From: Shewanella sp. MR-4
GTDB taxonomy: Bacteria; Pseudomonadota; Gammaproteobacteria; Enterobacterales; Shewanellaceae
Assembly (NCBI RefSeq): GCF_000014685.1
Contig: NC_008321.1
Span: 3,779,001-3,843,000 of the forward strand
Direction of reading: 5' to 3'
DNA length: 64,000 nt
Shown: positions 60,268-64,000 of the stretch, one piece after another
How positions within the stretch are numbered: the first letter of the stretch is position 1
How the letters are laid out: the number at the start of each line of letters is the position of its first letter
Program-made: the position numbers and the translations under genes
The notes under the pieces: generated by a model
Seen by the model: only the letters and a program-made list of their open reading frames with translations
The model's database searches: none
Told to the model about the DNA's origin: nothing

Positions 60268-60498
60268 CTATTGAACGACCTCGACATAGCACCATTGGTT
60301 CTTTTCTTTATCGAATGCAACACTGATGTGCATTGGTGAAGTATCGCCCTGCTTAGCTCTGTTCAACGCAGCATCGGAGACCTCCGACAAGTCATCAATA
60401 CATAGAGGCTGAGTTACGGAGTATAAAAACATGGCTGCATAACCGAAAATGGTTAATGCAACTGTCGAGACGAGAACACGTATAGGTCTGAAAACCAT
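60268..60498 (-). CDS. Hypothetical small membrane-anchored protein
   Basis: 76 residues with one N-terminal hydrophobic helix (VLVSTVALTIFGYAAMFLYS) and a short polar C-terminal domain (MHISVAFDKEKNQWCYVEVV). Probably anchored in the inner membrane facing the periplasm. Family not recognised. Upstream of umuD in the same direction but separated by the LexA box. Confidence 0.55.
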   Translation of the reverse strand: MVFRPIRVLVSTVALTIFGYAAMFLYSVTQPLCIDDLSEVSDAALNRAKQGDTSPMHISVAFDKEKNQWCYVEVVQ

Positions 60499-60649
60499 AG
60501 GTTAGCCATCCTTAGCGCAGAATCAAAAGACCTTTTATCAATATGACGATAGTATAGATTTGCCTTAGCGCAAGTAGGGCTTGTGCATCGTTATTAATTT
60601 TATCAGTATAGAAGTTACAAATATACCAAGCTTTCTTTGGAGTAAAAAT

Positions 60650-61126
60650 TCACGTCAAAATTTTAGACACATATTCAGGGACGCTGAATTTATCAAATCC
60701 ATTAACAAAATGCTCATCAGCACTGTACGCCATCCTCTCCAATGGAGCATCGTCGTACCCATAAGTCTGAATTTCAGCAATATAGCGCGCCATAAATGCC
60801 TCTGCCCCTAAATTTGACCATTGGGCAACATGAACCAACTCGTGGAAATGTAAACGAAGATTTTGTGCGACATGAGGTAAAATAAAGTATGTATTTTTGT
60901 ATGTGATACCATCAACAGGCATATCAATAAAGTCACCTAATCCTATCGCTCGTAACTCAGGAAAATCAGGCTTCGGAATAGCATCCACAACGACATAGAA
61001 TGCTTCTTGGAGAAAAGACAACGGATAAAATCCATTGAATTCATCATGAAAACAATCACAGCAGATTCGGTGTTGGCGATACTCAAAATTCGTTTGGTCA
61101 ATCCATTCTTCAATTTGTGTAAGCAT
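60650..61126 (-). CDS. Putative zincin metallopeptidase-like protein
   Basis: 158-residue soluble protein with a zinc-protease motif HELVH at residues 95-99 in LRLHFHELVHVAQWSNLG. A possible third ligand is the Glu in YIAEIQTYGYDD. The N-terminal part holds His/Cys-rich sequence (HRICCDCFHDEF). It resembles small HEXXH proteins of mobile elements of unknown substrate. It follows the 103-residue gene by 17 bases, and the two are likely co-transcribed. Confidence 0.6.
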   Translation of the reverse strand: MLTQIEEWIDQTNFEYRQHRICCDCFHDEFNGFYPLSFLQEAFYVVVDAIPKPDFPELRAIGLGDFIDMPVDGITYKNTYFILPHVAQNLRLHFHELVHVAQWSNLGAEAFMARYIAEIQTYGYDDAPLERMAYSADEHFVNGFDKFSVPEYVSKILT

Positions 61127-61143
61127 ATACCGTTGCTCGAAAG

Positions 61144-61455
61144 TTAGATTAAAGCTTTAAGATATCGGAAAGACTCTAACTGGTTGAGTTTGGCAAATTC
61201 CCGAGCTTCATGTTTAGTCTTAAAAGGATGAATATTAAGTTCACGCAACTGCTCAATTGCTTTTCTGGGGCAAGCCACCATCCAATCCCCATCACCACTC
61301 ATAAAACTGGTTGTTGAGATTACAGAAGTACGAACTTCGCCATTCACAATGAAAGATTTGGTTAATGAATCGATGTAAGTCAAATCAGGTAATATCTGCT
61401 GGCATGTCAGATCATAGAACTTTGGAACTGAGTGCATAGTGATTAAAAAATACAT
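61144..61455 (-). CDS. Hypothetical protein
   Basis: 103-residue soluble protein starting MYFLITMHSVPKFYDLTCQQ, with no recognised family and no clear membrane helix. The C-terminal part (KTKHEAREFAKLNQLESFRY) is helical. It belongs to a tight minus-strand group with the 119-residue ORF (3-base gap) and the zincin-like gene. Confidence 0.55.
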   Translation of the reverse strand: MYFLITMHSVPKFYDLTCQQILPDLTYIDSLTKSFIVNGEVRTSVISTTSFMSGDGDWMVACPRKAIEQLRELNIHPFKTKHEAREFAKLNQLESFRYLKALI

Positions 61456-61458
61456 ACT

Positions 61459-61773
61459 TCACTTCTCTTCTACGATATCTCTATCCAATGCAGCCACTGC
61501 AATTTGTTTACCCAAATCGAATCCAACCACGATCTCACAGATATTAGGGTCTAACTCAAGTTGCTGGCATACCCTATTGGCCTCAAGGACTTTTTTAAAT
61601 GGCTTTGCTTGATCAGGATAGCTATGCCATCCCTTGAGTATCCGTTCAGAAGAAATATCAAAGCTGGATAAAAACTCATCAGTATCAATGCGATAAATCA
61701 AATAACCAAAAAATGGAATATGCTCTTCCACACCCAAATTATGTCTTATTGTCCCAATATTTGGTTCGTCCAT
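61459..61773 (-). CDS. Hypothetical protein
   Basis: About 104 residues from the ATG at 61773 (MDEPNIGTIRHNLGVEEHIP), preceded by GGAA; an in-frame start 15 codons earlier would add a short hydrophobic leader. Soluble and acidic, family not recognised. First of the small-gene group running towards umuDC. Confidence 0.5.
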   Translation of the reverse strand: MDEPNIGTIRHNLGVEEHIPFFGYLIYRIDTDEFLSSFDISSERILKGWHSYPDQAKPFKKVLEANRVCQQLELDPNICEIVVGFDLGKQIAVAALDRDIVEEK

Positions 61774-61872
61774 AAACGTATAATTCCATAGCAAAAATAC
61801 TGATAAAGATACTGCCACATTAGTGTGTTCTTAGTAATGTGGCAAGCATTGAAAAATGTCTAAAGATCACTT

Positions 61873-63120
61873 TTACGCATCTAAAATAAGCCTTTTAAGG
61901 CGGATTAGTGCCGCTGTTTGTGCCGATTGTAACTGCTCATCATTCACTTCTAACATCCAGTGTTTACGTAGAAACTGCCTCAATGTCCCGCGTTTTTCGC
62001 TGTTCATGTGATACCAAAAGCTAAAACCATATTTAATCACCTTATTGAGTTGTTTTTCATTTAAAAACATCAATATCATCGGGTGGTAAAAAACGGTGCC
62101 TTTAAGAAAATAAGGCGAATTTTGAAGCTGTCCAAGAGAAATTGGCACGGTATCCGCTGGCCTAAATACACGCTCAGTACGGCTGATAGGTAAGTAACGC
62201 TTTTTAGCTGTATCATAAACTAGCAAATCGACAAAAAAGGGCCCTACATCTAGATATTTTCTTACCTTGTCATAAGCATGGAAGCATGTAGATTTTGGAC
62301 AGCCAAACTTCTGCGTACCTACACGCTGTGCCTTGTCTTTCTTATTCGGACAAAAGTCTCTTATCGTGATATTTGGGCGATCAATTAGCAGGTACGGCAA
62401 GGGTACGCCTATCAGATCCATAGCTATATCAAGACGCGTAACATTAGCCACTTCCATAATTTGCTGTGAATCATCACCTAATAACGACTTAAACCATGCA
62501 AAAAAGGCGGTAATCTCGGCAGGACTGTGCCTTGCTGGATTTAATGAGATCTTAACTAAACGCTGTGTCGGGCGAACTTCTCTTACCTTTGGATGTAAGC
62601 CCCAATAGATAGTAATGAGCGAAGATTGATGATTCTCGAACATAGCAAAGCGCTGATACGCATCTTTGTAGTTCTTCAGAACTTTTGTACTGCCCGTTTT
62701 ATATAGCTTAAAATGCTCTATAGGTATGGATTTAACAGCCCTAGATAGCGTAGAAACTACTGCTTCAGGCGCATCTATAGTTAAGTACAACATATCAACA
62801 AAGGGAATCGCGCCGTATTTAAGCGGATTCATCAAAATTGCGCTTAGATAACGTTCCAGTTTTAATAGCTGAAAATGATTCAGTCGCTTATTACTCGGCT
62901 TATCTTTAAACCAAGCTCTAAGCTGTTTTTTAACTTCTTTGGAAGGATTATCAGATAAGTAATCAGGTTCACATAATTGGTTAGTTGCTTGCGTATAAAT
63001 TTTTACACCTGCTGTGAAAGTACTGCTAGAATAAACACTAATCACACTAGGCACTGTCGAGCTGTTGAATCTAGGCATAGTAATATCTCTATCATTAAGT
63101 CTATACTCTATACACATCAA
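61873..63120 (-). CDS. Putative replication-initiation-like protein
   Basis: 415-residue basic protein. The central segment VANVTRLDIAMDLIGVPLPY recalls the RxD(I/L)xxD motif of phage and plasmid replication-initiation factors (pII/Rep_trans-like), and FHAYDKVRKYLDV recalls the Tyr-Lys-x-x(-x)-K region of those proteins. The N-terminal ~90 residues (VKKQLRAWFKDKPSNKRLNH) are very basic. The start may be Met15 (MPRFNSSTVPSV). It would support autonomous replication of the element. The assignment rests on weak motif similarity. Confidence 0.45.
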   Translation of the reverse strand: MMCIEYRLNDRDITMPRFNSSTVPSVISVYSSSTFTAGVKIYTQATNQLCEPDYLSDNPSKEVKKQLRAWFKDKPSNKRLNHFQLLKLERYLSAILMNPLKYGAIPFVDMLYLTIDAPEAVVSTLSRAVKSIPIEHFKLYKTGSTKVLKNYKDAYQRFAMFENHQSSLITIYWGLHPKVREVRPTQRLVKISLNPARHSPAEITAFFAWFKSLLGDDSQQIMEVANVTRLDIAMDLIGVPLPYLLIDRPNITIRDFCPNKKDKAQRVGTQKFGCPKSTCFHAYDKVRKYLDVGPFFVDLLVYDTAKKRYLPISRTERVFRPADTVPISLGQLQNSPYFLKGTVFYHPMILMFLNEKQLNKVIKYGFSFWYHMNSEKRGTLRQFLRKHWMLEVNDEQLQSAQTAALIRLKRLILDA

Positions 63121-63290
63121 TATATAAAGAATACTGTTGTATTATAGATAGTTACAACTTAACTAGTGTTGTTAGTGTGCATTTACAGATATCTAGCACT
63201 AGAGCATTTAGTACACATGATGTATCGTAATTGAACACTAATCACGCTAATTTGTGGAGAGGGATCCAGTTCCCTCGCTCACACTCTCTA
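63121..63290. other. Intergenic region upstream of the Rep-like gene
   Basis: AT-rich 170 bases with several short direct and inverted AT repeats (TAGTGTT / AACACTA-type). A replication origin or operator could sit here, but no iteron set is clear. Confidence 0.3.
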
Positions 63291-64000
63291 CTACCACCAA
63301 ATCGCCGTAGGATTTAGATGCCATACCCGTTTACCGTTTTTATCGATAGGCTTCACAACACCATATTTCTCTAGATAATATAAAGCATCAGAAATAGCCT
63401 CTTTAGCTTCACCTCCACGACCTGAGAAGTTCTTCCAATTACATTGCGCCATTTCTGAGATGGTCATAAATTTATTGTTTATTGCTTTTTTCTTGAGCCT
63501 ATCTAGTAGAGATTTCGCCTGTTCTTGCAGAGCAAGCCCTTCTCCATGACCACCAAAAATCGTCTTCGCATGAGACATCAAGTAATCGATGCTGTTTTTA
63601 GCAAATTCAAATGCTTTAACCGAGATTTCATTAACAGGTAAAAAACTCTGTTTATTTGGGTCATAATTTAATGCAACTTGATAGATGAGACCTAACTTAC
63701 AGGCCAATACTTCGTATTTGCCAATCTGACTGTGCATCAAATGTTTCGGGCTATACTTGCTACGCTCCGACTTCAAGTACACCAACCACTTGTAATATTC
63801 TTCTTCAGCTTTACTAGAGAAATACACAACCAAATGATCGCCTTTGTAATTAGCTTCACGTTTAGGATCCCACATAGCTAGCGCATCAAAGAATTTCTTA
63901 GATGTAATGGGTTTCAACCTTGAAAAACCGCCTGAAGTATTTTTACATTTGCAATACGAAGACAGCGGTGATCCCATAAATGCGGTTACAGGCAACACCA
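63291..64000 (-). CDS. C-terminal part of a DUF3987-like (primase/helicase-associated) protein, partial
   Basis: The frame is open through the right edge, so only the last ~236 residues are seen; the apparent GTG start at 63998 is internal. SERSKYSPKHLMHSQIGKYE VLACKLGLIYQVAL resembles the C-terminal helical region of DUF3987 proteins of plasmids and satellites. The end (EAISDALYYLEKYGVVKPID KNGKRVWHLNP) is a winged-helix-like domain. Together with the Rep-like gene it suggests an element replication module. Family match is from memory. Confidence 0.5.
   Translation of the reverse strand, partial: VLPVTAFMGSPLSSYCKCKNTSGGFSRLKPITSKKFFDALAMWDPKREANYKGDHLVVYFSSKAEEEYYKWLVYLKSERSKYSPKHLMHSQIGKYEVLACKLGLIYQVALNYDPNKQSFLPVNEISVKAFEFAKNSIDYLMSHAKTIFGGHGEGLALQEQAKSLLDRLKKKAINNKFMTISEMAQCNWKNFSGRGGEAKEAISDALYYLEKYGVVKPIDKNGKRVWHLNPTAIWW

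Larger units (their letters stand above)
40596..64000. mobile_element. Integrative element inserted at tRNA-Leu (left end and interior; right end outside the window)
   Basis: The left boundary is the tRNA-Leu fragment, followed by a tyrosine recombinase. Inside are restriction-modification genes, an IS copy, candidate defence genes, umuDC, a Rep-like protein and a DUF3987 protein, with no housekeeping genes. Base composition is visibly more AT-rich than the backbone, strongest at 47-58 kb. No conjugation or phage structural genes are seen in this part, so whether it is an ICE, a mobilisable island or a satellite is open. Confidence 0.8.

Noticed and set aside
40596..64000. Prophage interpretation of the element
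   Set aside because: No capsid, tail, lysis, terminase or recognised phage repressor genes are seen; integrase, Rep-like protein and umuDC alone do not make a prophage.

Overview
The window looks like a gammaproteobacterial chromosome of the genus Shewanella. The evidence is gene order and family content: kdsA, a DUF819 protein, sirB1/sirB2, prmC-prfA-hemA diverging from lolB-ispE-prs, an M13 peptidase, a DUF4447 protein, maeA, and modE facing modABC. No rRNA, intact tRNA or CRISPR array was seen.

Positions 1-40580 are ordinary backbone. They hold nitrogen sensing and ammonium uptake (glnK-amtB), a DMT transporter next to a truncated EAL-domain remnant, KDO synthesis (kdsA), the sirB pair, translation termination and heme synthesis on the minus strand (hemA-prfA-prmC), lolB-ispE-prs on the plus strand, and an HBM-type chemoreceptor. 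An ECF sigma / membrane anti-sigma / DUF4097 operon follows, then rsuA, a lipoprotein M13 peptidase, an exported RelA/SpoT-fold protein, SUKH and DUF4447 proteins, a GST, a TonB receptor, a PH-domain protein, an Nramp-family transporter and malic enzyme. The backbone ends with a TPR-GGDEF cyclase, queG and the molybdate module modE/modABC, which carries a clear ModE operator.

At 40596 the backbone stops at a displaced 3' fragment of a tRNA-Leu(CAA) gene on the minus strand. It is followed at once by a tyrosine recombinase. From there to the right edge the window appears to lie inside an integrative element whose far end is outside the window. The flanks of the element look like its own backbone: integrase and small genes on the left; umuDC, small genes, a Rep-like protein and a DUF3987 protein on the right. 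The AT-rich middle, 42.8-58.1 kb, is cargo with a defence-island look: (i) a type II restriction-modification set with a C-type controller, a 5mC methyltransferase and an HNH nuclease; (ii) an IS3-family copy with a broken orfA; (iii) a translationally coupled pair, PH-like/TerB-like/membrane protein plus a large membrane-associated partner; (iv) a DUF4145-Sel1-SEC-C protein; (v) a 1687-residue protein joining a sacsin/Hsp90-like ATPase, an AlbA_2 (Schlafen-type) domain and a C-terminal caspase-like protease with visible His and Cys.

Item (v) is the best candidate for an undescribed system, as a one-gene sensor-ATPase-protease. Item (iii) is second. Another striking observation is in umuD: it keeps a perfect LexA box, but the catalytic Ser codon is replaced by an amber codon. 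All functional claims rest on motif reading; no database search was possible.
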